DNA of 17,885 nucleotides from CAZUQH01 sp964622465 (GTDB lineage: Bacteria; CG03; CAZUQH01): contig CAZUQH010000032.1 of NCBI GenBank assembly GCA_964622465.1, positions 1 through 17,885 on the forward strand, written 5' to 3'. Within the stretch, counting starts at the first letter, position 1, and each line of letters begins with the position of its first letter. The position numbers were made by a program, and so were the translations under genes. The notes under the pieces were generated by a model. It was not told where the DNA came from. It saw only the letters and a list, made by a program, of their open reading frames with translations, and searched no databases. Below, piece by piece: positions 1 to 7,422 of this stretch.

Positions 1-6
1 ATAGAT

Positions 7-80
7 TGGCTGCCGGGGAAGGAGTCGAACCCTCATCGGTGGAACCAGAATCCACTGGCTTGCCATTAGCCGACCCGGCA
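7..80 (-). tRNA. tRNA-Gln, anticodon CUG
   Basis: The minus strand folds into a full cloverleaf. The acceptor arm TGCCGGG (80-74) pairs with CCCGGCA (17-11). The anticodon stem GTGGA/TCCAC closes the loop TTCTGGT, giving anticodon CTG at 48-46. The T stem GAGGG/CCTTC, with one G-U pair, closes the loop TTCGACT. The discriminator is G and the CCA end is encoded (9-7). It lies 20 bases after the DUF1844 gene with no terminator between, so it is probably transcribed with gltX and cut out of that transcript. It reads CAG glutamine codons. Confidence 0.96.
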
Positions 81-100
81 ATTTGTTTAACAAAAGTTTC

Positions 101-412
101 TTAGTGAGTGATTGGCTTTTCTGGCTCGGATTTCTTCGATGCCTCGTCGGAATAGTTCATTTTGAGGTCCGCAATTCCGTGCTCCAGCGCTTGCAGTTCG
201 TCGGGTCCGAGATTACCGGATGTTTTTTCGCGCAGCATTTCCAGCATATCTATAGTTAACTGGCACTCGTTCAGGTTCTTTTCAACACGTCCCGTGATAG
301 GATTCGAAACCTTGCCGAGCTGCTGTAAGCCGGCCTGGACCAGGGACATAACCAGACTATAGAAATACGGATTCAATTCTTGCTTGTTTTCTTCCTTTTT
401 TTCTTCAGTCAT
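101..412 (-). CDS. DUF1844 family protein
   Basis: A 103-residue protein that I recognise as DUF1844-like from its core: NPYFYSLVMSLVQAGLQQLG, then a conserved region around NECQLTIDMLEMLREKTSGN and a GLPDE-like LGPDEL turn, ending in an acidic/basic low-complexity tail. The function of the family is not established. It is predicted soluble and helical, with a charged N-terminus (TEEKKEENKQ). Its ATG overlaps the end of gltX by 8 bases (ATGACTGA), so it is translationally coupled to the synthetase and is followed by tRNA-Gln. The family is commonly seen next to housekeeping genes, but I cannot assign a role here. Confidence 0.85.
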   Translation of the reverse strand: MTEEKKEENKQELNPYFYSLVMSLVQAGLQQLGKVSNPITGRVEKNLNECQLTIDMLEMLREKTSGNLGPDELQALEHGIADLKMNYSDEASKKSEPEKPITH

Positions 413-1838
413 TTGACGTTCCCTCCAACATTGATATGGTCCTCTTTATCCGGCGAACGGATTCTTCGCTGCCAAGAAATTCCAGCATTTGGAATAAACT
501 CGGTCCTTCTGTCCTTCCAGAAACAGCTGCACGGATTGGATGAAAGACCGAAGAAGTAGAGGCCTGCTTATCGCCGGCATATTTACGTATACTTTCTTCC
601 AATGGCTGAGTGCTGAAATTTTTCTGGTTTTTAAGTATCTCTACGATTTCGTAAAGGAGAGCCACCGCTCCCTGCTTCCCGAGAATCTTCAGCGCTTTGT
701 CCGTCCGGTCAAAGTTTTCCTGAAATAAAAAGTCAATCCGGCCAGGAATATCCGAGAGTAGTTTCACCTTGTCATGCTCAAGCGAGATTGCTTGTTCAAT
801 GCGTTCTGCCGGCGCGGAAGCAAGAGCCGTGTCTTTCAGCCATGGCTTTGCGCGGCTGGCAAGTTCTCCTGGCGATAGCCGCCGCATCCAGATACCATTT
901 AACCAGATAAATTTATTCGAGTCAAACACAGACGATGACTTGCTGCAAGCACCAATAGTAAACTTTTCAATCAGTTGCTCAGGTGTGAAAATTTGTTCAC
1001 TTTCAGGAGTTCCCCACCCGAGCAGCGCAATGTAGTTTAACATTGCCTCTTTCAGATAGCCCTGCTCGCGATACCAGAGAACGGACGTTGCGCCGTGACG
1101 TTTGCTCAGGCGATGCCCGTCAGGACCAAGTATCAGTCCAAGATGTGCGAATTGCGGTGGCGTGAAACCGAGCGCCCTGTAAACCAGCAGTTGTCTGGGC
1201 GTGTTTGAGATGTGGTCTTCACCTCTTATGACTTGAGTTATACCCATTGCATTATCATCAACTACAACTGCAAAGTTATACGTCGGCGTGCCGTCTGCCT
1301 TAAGTATCACAAAATCATCCAGCAACTCATTGGCAAAACTTATCTCTCCTCTTATAAGGTCATCGAAGACCGTAGTCCCTTCTTTTGGTGAACGGAACCT
1401 CAATACTTTCGGTATGCCTGATTTCTCTTTTGCTTCTCGTTGTCCGTCCGTCAAATCCCTGCAGGTGCCGGGATATTTCGGCGGTTTTCCTTCGGCACGG
1501 GCGCGTTGGCGTTCTTGTTCCAGTTGTTCAGGGGTGCAGTAACACCAGTATGCATTTTTAGAATCAAGCAACTTGTGTGCTGCTTTCCGGTATTCCTCCG
1601 TCCGTTTGCTCTGGAATACAGGTTCTTCGTCCGCGTTCATTCCAAGCCATTCAAGGCCCTCAAAGATGCTTTTCAGGAATTCCGTAGATGAACGAGCGAC
1701 GTCCGTGTCTTCTATGCGCAAAAGGAATTTGCCGCCACTATGCCTCGCATACAGCCAATTAAAGAGTGCAGTCCTCAATCCACCAAGGTGTAATTCCCCT
1801 GTTGGAGATGGTGCGAACCTGGTTCTTGTTTCAGGCAT
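405..1838 (-). CDS. gltX: glutamyl-tRNA synthetase
   Basis: A class I aminoacyl-tRNA synthetase of 477 residues, the usual GluRS length. The HIGH signature appears as HLGG at 17-20 within PSPTGELHLGG. The KMSKS loop appears as LSKRH at 244-248. A probable zinc site (C99, C101, C126) sits in the acceptor-binding insertion, and RGEDHISNTPRQ (205-216) is the usual active-site strand. It attaches glutamate to tRNA-Glu. If the organism lacks GlnRS, it would also mischarge tRNA-Gln for repair by GatCAB, which the window cannot show. The start lies 2 bases after the hisG stop. The ribosome-binding site AAGGTGAT is encoded by the last hisG codons. The 3' end overlaps the DUF1844 gene. Confidence 0.97.
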   Translation of the reverse strand: MPETRTRFAPSPTGELHLGGLRTALFNWLYARHSGGKFLLRIEDTDVARSSTEFLKSIFEGLEWLGMNADEEPVFQSKRTEEYRKAAHKLLDSKNAYWCYCTPEQLEQERQRARAEGKPPKYPGTCRDLTDGQREAKEKSGIPKVLRFRSPKEGTTVFDDLIRGEISFANELLDDFVILKADGTPTYNFAVVVDDNAMGITQVIRGEDHISNTPRQLLVYRALGFTPPQFAHLGLILGPDGHRLSKRHGATSVLWYREQGYLKEAMLNYIALLGWGTPESEQIFTPEQLIEKFTIGACSKSSSVFDSNKFIWLNGIWMRRLSPGELASRAKPWLKDTALASAPAERIEQAISLEHDKVKLLSDIPGRIDFLFQENFDRTDKALKILGKQGAVALLYEIVEILKNQKNFSTQPLEESIRKYAGDKQASTSSVFHPIRAAVSGRTEGPSLFQMLEFLGSEESVRRIKRTISMLEGTSND

Positions 1839-1840
1839 CG

Positions 1841-2713
1841 TTAGTAAATCACCTTGTTCAGCGGGTATTCAATAATTCCGCTTGCACCTTTTTCTTTCAG
1901 GCGAGGTATCAGTTTTCTGACATCTTCCTTTTGAACGACGACTTCCATTGCTATCCAATTCGGGTCACTCAGCGTTGAGATTGTCGGTTTCTTCAAGCCA
2001 GGCACGAGTGACGCAATGTCTTTGATGGCTTTGCACGGTACGTTCATCTTCAAGCCGACCAGTGACTGTGCTTGCAGCGCCCCTTTCAGAAGCAGATATA
2101 TATTCTCGATTTTCTTTCGTTTTGTTGGCGAGCGCCATGAAACAGGATTAGCGATCAACCGTGTCGTAGATGTCATTATTTCGTCAATGACTCTCAGGTT
2201 GTGTGCCCTGAGCGAAGAGCCCGTTTCGGTTAACTCAACGATTGCGTCGCACAGTGTCGGTGCCTTAATTTCCGTAGCACCCCAGGAGAATTCAACCTCG
2301 GCATTGATTTTTCTTTGTTTCAACCAGTTTTTTGTCACGTTTACAAGTTCGGTTGCGATTCGTTTCCCCTCGAGGTCTTTTGCAGAACGGATGCGGGAAT
2401 TCTCAGGCGCAGCGAGCACCCAGCGTACGGAACGATAACTTGACTTTGCATACACAAGTTCACCAACTTCTTTTACCTTTGCAGACGTTTCTTTTATCCA
2501 GTCGTATCCAGTAATGCCCATATCAAAAATTCCCTCGCTTACGTAGCGCGGTATTTCCTGACTACGAACAAGCATTATTTCCAGTTCAGCATCGTTTGTA
2601 GTCGGTGTGTATGAGCGTTCAGGAAGATAGATTTCCCATCCAGCTCGTACAAACAGATCCATAGTTGCCTGCTGTAAGCTCCCTTTTGGTAAAGCGATTT
2701 TTAGTTTTTGCAT
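1841..2713 (-). CDS. hisG: ATP phosphoribosyltransferase, long form
   Basis: Catalyses the first step of histidine synthesis, joining ATP and PRPP. At 290 residues this is the long HisG form, which carries a C-terminal regulatory ACT-like domain (about 215-290, ending KEKGASGIIEYPLNKVIY) and works without HisZ. The N-terminus has the family LPKGSL (8-13). The PRPP-binding loop is TETGSSLR (162-169). Histidine feedback is expected through the C-terminal domain (family knowledge). No other his genes are in the window, so the gene stands apart from a his operon, between tsaB-rimI and gltX. A clear GGAGGT ribosome-binding site precedes the ATG. Confidence 0.96.
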   Translation of the reverse strand: MQKLKIALPKGSLQQATMDLFVRAGWEIYLPERSYTPTTNDAELEIMLVRSQEIPRYVSEGIFDMGITGYDWIKETSAKVKEVGELVYAKSSYRSVRWVLAAPENSRIRSAKDLEGKRIATELVNVTKNWLKQRKINAEVEFSWGATEIKAPTLCDAIVELTETGSSLRAHNLRVIDEIMTSTTRLIANPVSWRSPTKRKKIENIYLLLKGALQAQSLVGLKMNVPCKAIKDIASLVPGLKKPTISTLSDPNWIAMEVVVQKEDVRKLIPRLKEKGASGIIEYPLNKVIY

Positions 2714-2733
2714 GATTACCTCCAGTATTTTAT

Positions 2734-3885
2734 TCAGGGAATATCGCGAAGCATAGTTAGAGCGTCTTCGTCGTTATCTCCATAGTATTTGCGGTGAATA
2801 GCACCACGGCTAAAGCCGCATTTTTCGTATAGACGAATCGCCGGGTCATTTGAAACACGGACTTCCAGTACCGCCCTGGTTGCACCCAGGGGTTTAGCTT
2901 GCTCAAGCATCCTGGTAACCAGCATGCTTCCAAGCCCCTTGCGGCGTTTTTCCTGGCATATTGCGAGCGTAACTATGTGCGCTTCCTGCTCTCCAAGCCA
3001 GAATCCGCAGTATCCAATGATTTTCTTATGCTCTTCAAGCACGTAGAAGTGGGCGAACGGAAGTTTCAACTCGCCCATGAAAAGTTGCAGTTCCCATGGT
3101 GTTGAGAAACTCTGTTTTTCTATCTCTTGAATCTGGGGTAAATCTTGGGATGTCATTTTCCTGAGCACCAGCCCCTCAGACGATGATATAGATGTTGCTT
3201 GTTCAGCTTGTTCACGTTTCTCTTCAGCATCTGACCGCCTGATGTATAAAGGCATTGTATCTTTATAACTTTGTGTTTCGCCTGCTATGAGTTTGTCAAG
3301 CGCGATTTTTGCGATAGACCTTGCACGTGCACGGTTCAATGCTGGTAATGCGAATGTTGCCAGGTCACCAAGTTGTTCCATAATAAGGTCGTGATATTTT
3401 TGTGCACCGTCGCCAACAAAATATACTGCGCGATTTTTCGCTTTCAGCTCCACTAGCCAGTCATGAATATCAGCAAGATGGTAATCCATCAGGCGTTCAC
3501 GATGATGAAAAAGAGTAGTATATACTGCATTGCGTAACGCATCAATCATCGGGCATCCAAGGTCATCAGATTCGCGCTCACTCCATATCAGTCCATCAAG
3601 AGTCGGGATGCCAATAACGGGTTTTCCGAGGCACTGTCCAAGCGTGCGTGCAGTCGTTACGCCGACCCTGATACCGGTGAAGGAGCCAGGTCCTATGCTT
3701 ACAGCAAATGCATCTATTTCTTGGAGGGTCGTATTATCCTTAAGCAGGACTTTCATTATGAGCTCGGGCAATAGCTCTGTGTGCGCGAGTATTACGTCAG
3801 GTGCGATTTCTATATCAGTGCCTTTGTCGTCTATTAGAGCAACAGAAGTAACCCTGGTAGCAGTCTCAATTGCCAGAACTTTCAC
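2734..3885 (-). CDS. tsaB-rimI: TsaB-RimI fusion protein
   Basis: Two proteins in one 383-residue chain. Residues 1 to about 225 are TsaB, the ASKHA-fold partner of TsaD in the t6A37 tRNA-modification complex. It starts KVLAIETAT and has the signature GPGSFTGIRVG (65-75). A charged linker (about 218-236, AEEKREQAEQATS) leads to a GNAT acetyltransferase of the RimI type (238-383), with acetyl-CoA loop RRKGLGS (314-320), LEVR (340-343) and RLYEKCGF (351-358). RimI acetylates the N-terminus of ribosomal protein S18. The start is GTG, 20 bases inside the end of tsaE, with GGAA upstream. Fusions of this kind are known in several bacteria. Neither half shows a break. Confidence 0.95.
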   Translation of the reverse strand: MKVLAIETATRVTSVALIDDKGTDIEIAPDVILAHTELLPELIMKVLLKDNTTLQEIDAFAVSIGPGSFTGIRVGVTTARTLGQCLGKPVIGIPTLDGLIWSERESDDLGCPMIDALRNAVYTTLFHHRERLMDYHLADIHDWLVELKAKNRAVYFVGDGAQKYHDLIMEQLGDLATFALPALNRARARSIAKIALDKLIAGETQSYKDTMPLYIRRSDAEEKREQAEQATSISSSEGLVLRKMTSQDLPQIQEIEKQSFSTPWELQLFMGELKLPFAHFYVLEEHKKIIGYCGFWLGEQEAHIVTLAICQEKRRKGLGSMLVTRMLEQAKPLGATRAVLEVRVSNDPAIRLYEKCGFSRGAIHRKYYGDNDEDALTMLRDIP

Positions 3886-4339
3886 TTGTTTCCGTATCGT
3901 TTCCTGTTACACGTTTAACTACAATTTCTCTCTCGTTCTCATTCAGTATAGAAAGGTAGATTTCTATTCTCTCGGGTGGCCAGAGTGACCTTACTTTTTC
4001 TGCCCATTCTATTACGACCACACCATTGCCGGAATAGAGATAATCAGTAATACCGATGTCTTCTATATCCTTGAGCCGTGATAGACGCCAGAGGTCAAAG
4101 TGATATAATTCTAGCCGGCCATAATAAATTGATAATAATTTAAAGGCAGGGCTGGTTATCTGTTGTTTGATGCCGAGACCGCTTGCGATACCCTGTATAA
4201 GCGTAGTTTTGCCACTACCGAGCTCCCCTGTCAAGAGCAAAACGTCAGCTGCTTTTAGAGTTGCTGCTAAACGCTCGCCAAACCCGAACGTTTCCTCCGG
4301 CGATTTTGTCACTGTCTTCAGCTCTTCCAATGGTTCCAC
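3866..4339 (-). CDS. tsaE: t6A biosynthesis ATPase TsaE
   Basis: A P-loop ATPase of 157 residues that resets the TsaB-TsaD complex during N6-threonylcarbamoyladenosine-37 synthesis. Walker A is GELGSGKT (38-45). The family blocks SPxF (63-66), HFDLWRL (80-86) and EWAE (111-114) follow in order. The threonine usual in SPTF/SPTY is alanine here (SPAF). The predicted start is GTG at 4339, overlapping thiL by 22 bases. A TTG three codons in is possible, since no strong ribosome-binding site separates them. The 3' end overlaps tsaB, so the t6A partners are translationally coupled. Confidence 0.95.
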   Translation of the reverse strand: MEPLEELKTVTKSPEETFGFGERLAATLKAADVLLLTGELGSGKTTLIQGIASGLGIKQQITSPAFKLLSIYYGRLELYHFDLWRLSRLKDIEDIGITDYLYSGNGVVVIEWAEKVRSLWPPERIEIYLSILNENEREIVVKRVTGNDTETSESSGN

Positions 4340-5439
4340 CCCATAGATGATATGACCGTCTGTCGTCCATCCTGCCTGATGAGAGTTGGTTGTAAAGGAC
4401 GTGGGACAATTGTGCCAATCCGTCTCATCCGCGTACCTGTTATTCGTCGTCCAGCAGCTGAAATAGCTGTTCGTACCCCTGTGCGACTTGTGAATACTAA
4501 ACCGTAGTCCTCTCCGCCGGCAAGCATAAATTGCAGGGGGTTATGCCCTGACCGTTTACACCACCCTGCAAGCGATAGGGATGGCGTAAGTAGCTCTGCT
4601 TTCAGCTTTGCGCCAACATTGCTTTCCTGACATATTGCAGACACACCGGCAGCAAGGCCGTCGCTGGTATCAATCATCGCGGTGGCCAGCTTGTGGCTTG
4701 CGAGTAGCGCCCCTAGTTTAAGTTGCGGCTTTGGCTCCAGGAATGCACGTACCAGCTTTCGTTCTTCAGCGGGCATACCGGAGATGTGTTTTCTCTTTCG
4801 CGCGCTTTTGCAACAGGAGAATCGGCTGGTCAATATTTTTAGACCTGCAGATGCATCTCCAGGCGCACCTGCTACCCATATGTCATTGCCAGCTTGCGCT
4901 CCATCTCTCATTACGGACCCGCTTACGTTCGCCTCGCCGAGCACCGTTATTGTTACTACGCGCTCCCTTGAACTAACGGTGTCTCCCCCAACTATTGCAA
5001 GTGAATATTCTTTGGTTGCTCTCAGAATGCCATTGTATAATTGCCTGATTTCTGAAAATTTCGCGTTTGGGGGCCAGCAGATTGTTACAAGTAACCACAG
5101 CGGCTCTCCACCCATTGCGGCGATGTCACTTAACGCACCCAGGACTGCCCTGTAACCAACCTGTGCAAAATTCATTATATTTAGCCGGAAATGAACGTTC
5201 TCTACGAAGGTGTCCGTTGTCAGGAGTAGTTTTTTTCTGGCTTTCCGCCATCCTCTGCCAAGTTCAATGACCGCACAATCGTCGCCAATTCCGGTCAGAA
5301 CGCGGCAACCAATGGACTTATTGTTTCCGATACCCCCGGTGTACTTGCGGATGAAATCAATAACGCGCAGTTCTCCCAGCTGAGACAAGCGTTTTTCCAA
5401 AGAACACGATGAATTTGAAACGCTACGTTTTATAACCAT
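4318..5439 (-). CDS. thiL: thiamine-monophosphate kinase
   Basis: Phosphorylates thiamine monophosphate to thiamine pyrophosphate, the last step of TPP synthesis. The PurM/ThiL-type motifs appear in order: GIGDDCAV (50-57), TTDTFVENVHF (74-84), SDIAAMGG (104-111), GGDT (151-154), DTSDGL (257-262) and GGEDY (308-312). At 373 residues it is slightly longer than common ThiL proteins. About 18 N-terminal residues precede the usual start of similarity (LSQLGELRVIDF). The ATG directly abuts the T-run of a terminator and has no ribosome-binding site. TTG at residue 18, behind GGAAAAACGC, is an alternative start. No other thi genes are nearby. Confidence 0.94.
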   Translation of the reverse strand: MVIKRSVSNSSCSLEKRLSQLGELRVIDFIRKYTGGIGNNKSIGCRVLTGIGDDCAVIELGRGWRKARKKLLLTTDTFVENVHFRLNIMNFAQVGYRAVLGALSDIAAMGGEPLWLLVTICWPPNAKFSEIRQLYNGILRATKEYSLAIVGGDTVSSRERVVTITVLGEANVSGSVMRDGAQAGNDIWVAGAPGDASAGLKILTSRFSCCKSARKRKHISGMPAEERKLVRAFLEPKPQLKLGALLASHKLATAMIDTSDGLAAGVSAICQESNVGAKLKAELLTPSLSLAGWCKRSGHNPLQFMLAGGEDYGLVFTSRTGVRTAISAAGRRITGTRMRRIGTIVPRPLQPTLIRQDGRQTVISSMGWNHWKS

Positions 5440-5483
5440 AAAAAAGCGGGGAATTCTCGCTGATTATAGCAAAAATTCCCCGC
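5440..5483 (-). terminator. intrinsic terminator after the 80-residue membrane protein gene
   Basis: A perfect 10-bp inverted repeat, GCGGGGAATT (5446-5455) against AATTCCCCGC (5474-5483), with an 18-base loop. On the minus strand it is followed at once by six T residues (5445-5440). There is no T-run on the plus side, so it works in the minus direction. It ends the small-protein gene, whose stop is at 5521. The T-run touches the thiL ATG. Confidence 0.88.
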
Positions 5484-5491
5484 CACTTCAA
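5463..5491 (-). promoter_or_regulatory. promoter for the thiL unit, inside the terminator hairpin
   Basis: On the minus strand a -35-like TTGAAG (5491-5486), a 17-base spacer and a perfect TATAAT (5468-5463) preceded by TGC, which makes an extended -10. The expected start point is near 5457. The leader is then only about 17 bases and holds the distal terminator arm and T-run. The -10 box lies in the hairpin loop. Confidence 0.7.
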
Positions 5492-5520
5492 TAACAAAAG
5501 TTACGAGTTCGTTATTTCTG

Positions 5521-5763
5521 TTATGGTTTTTCTTCGCTGCTTTCCGGCGCAGGTGTCTCTTCTTTCTTCTCTGCCATTTCTGCTTTCTTTGCTTCCTTGG
5601 CTTCTTTCACGCTTGATGCACCTGCAATAACGGCTACAACTCCACCTAATACTGCAAGAATGGGAATCGCGCCCTTTAAAACAAGGAGAAAATCAAACCA
5701 CCAGCCAATCAATCCCCAGATACCTAGTGCTACTGCTACGATACCACCGATGATACTCCACAT
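5521..5763 (-). CDS. small two-helix membrane protein, unknown function
   Basis: An 80-residue protein I do not recognise. It has two hydrophobic segments (about 3-22 and 32-50), glycine- and valine-rich, joined by a short turn with WWFDF and a lysine. The C-terminal tail (52-80) is highly charged and Ala/Lys/Glu rich (KEAKEAKKAEMAEKKEE), then Pro/Glu/Ser rich. Both ends probably face the same side, with the tail in the cytoplasm. The ATG has a strong GGAGGT ribosome-binding site. The gene has its own promoter, a palindromic leader and a strong terminator, so it is expressed separately from the flanking operons. Nothing in it points to a catalytic role. Confidence 0.85.
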   Translation of the reverse strand: MWSIIGGIVAVALGIWGLIGWWFDFLLVLKGAIPILAVLGGVVAVIAGASSVKEAKEAKKAEMAEKKEETPAPESSEEKP

Positions 5764-5790
5764 TTTTACACCTCCACATTTTTCATTTAC

Positions 5791-5804
5791 GGGGTATGTA
5801 CCCC
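5791..5804. repeat. perfect palindrome in leader of the small membrane gene
   Basis: GGGGTATGTACCCC has 6-bp arms around a 2-base centre. It lies about 27-40 bases downstream of the predicted start point and about 28 bases before the ATG. The 2-base loop is tight for an RNA hairpin unless the inner pairs open, so a protein-binding DNA site is equally possible. Confidence 0.6.
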
Positions 5805-5808
5805 CTGG

Positions 5809-5825
5809 TGTGTTCTATGAACACA
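5809..5825. repeat. 17-bp inverted repeat, possible operator or leader hairpin
   Basis: Minus strand TGTGTTCATAGAACACA has two perfect 7-bp arms around a 3-base centre. It begins a few bases after the predicted transcription start of the small membrane gene. The symmetry fits a dimeric repressor site placed as a roadblock, or a short 5' RNA hairpin that stabilises the message. No T-run follows, so it is not a terminator for nnr. Confidence 0.6.
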
Positions 5826-5835
5826 AACCTATAAA

Positions 5836-7422
5836 CTATTCTACAAAACTATGCTGATTTGTCAAGACCTTGTAAATTGCCAGCGGAATCGAATCCACTA
5901 TTTCTGTTGGAAGTATTGAATATTCACCTGAAATGCCAGTAGAGCGTACGAGTAAGTCCCCTGCAAGTCCGTGAACGTGGACGCCTGCAAGTGCGCTCTC
6001 AAGTGGTGTCCTGCCCTGAGCCATTAGTCCTGCGATGATTCCGGCAAGCACGTCTCCACTGCCGCCTTTTGCAAGTGCAGGCCCGCCGGTAGGGTTTATC
6101 CAGAGTTTGTCGCCGTTGCTCACGGAAGTTCTGTAACCCTTTAACACGCAGACGAGTTTGTTTGCTTTCGCGAGACGCTTGCAGGCACGATATCGGTTTT
6201 CAAACGTTTCGTTGAGTCGCGTGCCAGTGAGTCGTGAAAATTCTCCCGGATGAGGTGTGATGACAAGGGGAGCAGCAACACGGGAAAATATTTTTGACTC
6301 CCATTTATCATTGCGGCATTCACCACTCAACACATTTAGTGCATCAGCATCAAGAAGAGCCGGTATTTCTATTTCTTCAACCAGCCGCCTTACGAAATCC
6401 CTGACCGGCTTTGTATGTCCAAGCCCCGGTCCAACAAGCGCTGCGGTTATTCCTCTGGTATGAATAAAGTCTCTTATCTGAAGCCATGCGCTTGGTGAAA
6501 TCGTTCCATCGGAGGTTCCTATAACAGGGAGTGTCATTGCTTCAGTGAGTTTTACCTCCATTATTTGGTTCAGTTCTTCTGGTATTGCGAGCGTAACTAG
6601 TCCTGTGCCGATTCTTAACGCTGCAGTGCATGCCATGGACGCTGCACCCGTCATACCGCGCGAACCAGCAATTACCAGAAGATGCCCGAATTGGTTCTTG
6701 TGTGCATCTCGTTTACGAGGAGGGAAGACCTGAACAATATCACGTGGAGTGATGAGTTCAAAATCAACGGGAGTGGTTGGCTCCAGTATTCCTATGTCAA
6801 CTACGTAAATGGAGCCACAGAATCTGGCGCCGGGTCCAGCCACCTGGCCACGCTTCGGGAGAGCCATGGTAATTGTTACGTCTGCTTGTACCGTATGTTG
6901 CGCTGTTTCTCCAGTTGTCGCGTTGACTCCGGATGGAATATCGCATGCAACCTTAAAGCATCTGGAAGAATTAACTATATCTACCAGCCAGATTAATTCT
7001 TCCGGCATCTCACCTTTAAAACCGGTACCGAAAAGACAATCTACAATTATATCAGCAGATGATATTTCACGGAGGACATACTCTTGTGAAGATTGCGTCA
7101 TGTCAACCACCGTAGCCATATCTGATTGTAACCGGCCAAGATTTGTAGTTGCTGATTCAGACATATTTTTAGAGTATGCAAGCATTACGTGTGGATGATT
7201 ACCTGCCTCGGCGAGATAGCGCGCAAGCACCAGTCCGTCACCGGCATTATTGCCTTTACCGCAAACTATCACTATCTTCAGGTTTGTGAGATTTGGAATT
7301 ATATCTTTCAGACAGAGAAACATTCCATAGCCCGCGCGCTCCATTAGTTCTAACCCGTTTGTTCCATTATTGATTACATTATTATCAAGCTCTCTCATAA
7401 GTTCAGCTGATATAATTTTCAT
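5836..7422 (-). CDS. nnr: bifunctional NAD(P)H-hydrate epimerase / ADP-dependent dehydratase
   Basis: Repairs hydrated NAD(P)H. The YjeF-N epimerase domain (about 1-215) interconverts R- and S-NAD(P)HX and carries GKGNNAGDG (55-63) and the IIVDCLFGTGFKG block. The ribokinase-like dehydratase domain (about 230-520) removes the water using ADP. It has AGSRGMTGAASMA, a DADALN block and the catalytic GGSGDVL at 453-459 (D457). The 528-residue length matches full two-domain Nnr proteins. The ATG overlaps the acpS stop (ATGA). AcpS-Nnr adjacency is common in bacteria. It appears to be the last gene of the long tRNA-tilS operon. Its 3' end carries the promoter of the next unit. Confidence 0.96.
   Translation of the reverse strand: MKIISAELMRELDNNVINNGTNGLELMERAGYGMFLCLKDIIPNLTNLKIVIVCGKGNNAGDGLVLARYLAEAGNHPHVMLAYSKNMSESATTNLGRLQSDMATVVDMTQSSQEYVLREISSADIIVDCLFGTGFKGEMPEELIWLVDIVNSSRCFKVACDIPSGVNATTGETAQHTVQADVTITMALPKRGQVAGPGARFCGSIYVVDIGILEPTTPVDFELITPRDIVQVFPPRKRDAHKNQFGHLLVIAGSRGMTGAASMACTAALRIGTGLVTLAIPEELNQIMEVKLTEAMTLPVIGTSDGTISPSAWLQIRDFIHTRGITAALVGPGLGHTKPVRDFVRRLVEEIEIPALLDADALNVLSGECRNDKWESKIFSRVAAPLVITPHPGEFSRLTGTRLNETFENRYRACKRLAKANKLVCVLKGYRTSVSNGDKLWINPTGGPALAKGGSGDVLAGIIAGLMAQGRTPLESALAGVHVHGLAGDLLVRSTGISGEYSILPTEIVDSIPLAIYKVLTNQHSFVE
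5838..5865 (-). promoter_or_regulatory. promoter of the small membrane protein gene
   Basis: A perfect -35 TTGACA (5865-5860), a 16-base spacer and -10 TAGAAT (5843-5838) on the minus strand, embedded in the last codons of nnr. The expected start is near 5831, giving a leader of roughly 68 bases. The same box pair, with a 17-base spacer, drives the tRNA-tilS unit at the other end of the window. Confidence 0.75.

Noticed and set aside
4682..5155. A 157-codon plus-strand frame, and similar frames antisense to ftsH, nnr and folE
   Set aside because: All lie opposite well-supported genes, with no ribosome-binding site, domain or promoter that would justify them.
5440..5520. TPP riboswitch ahead of thiL
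   Set aside because: The gap is filled by the terminator-promoter element, and no THI-box-like sequence is visible.
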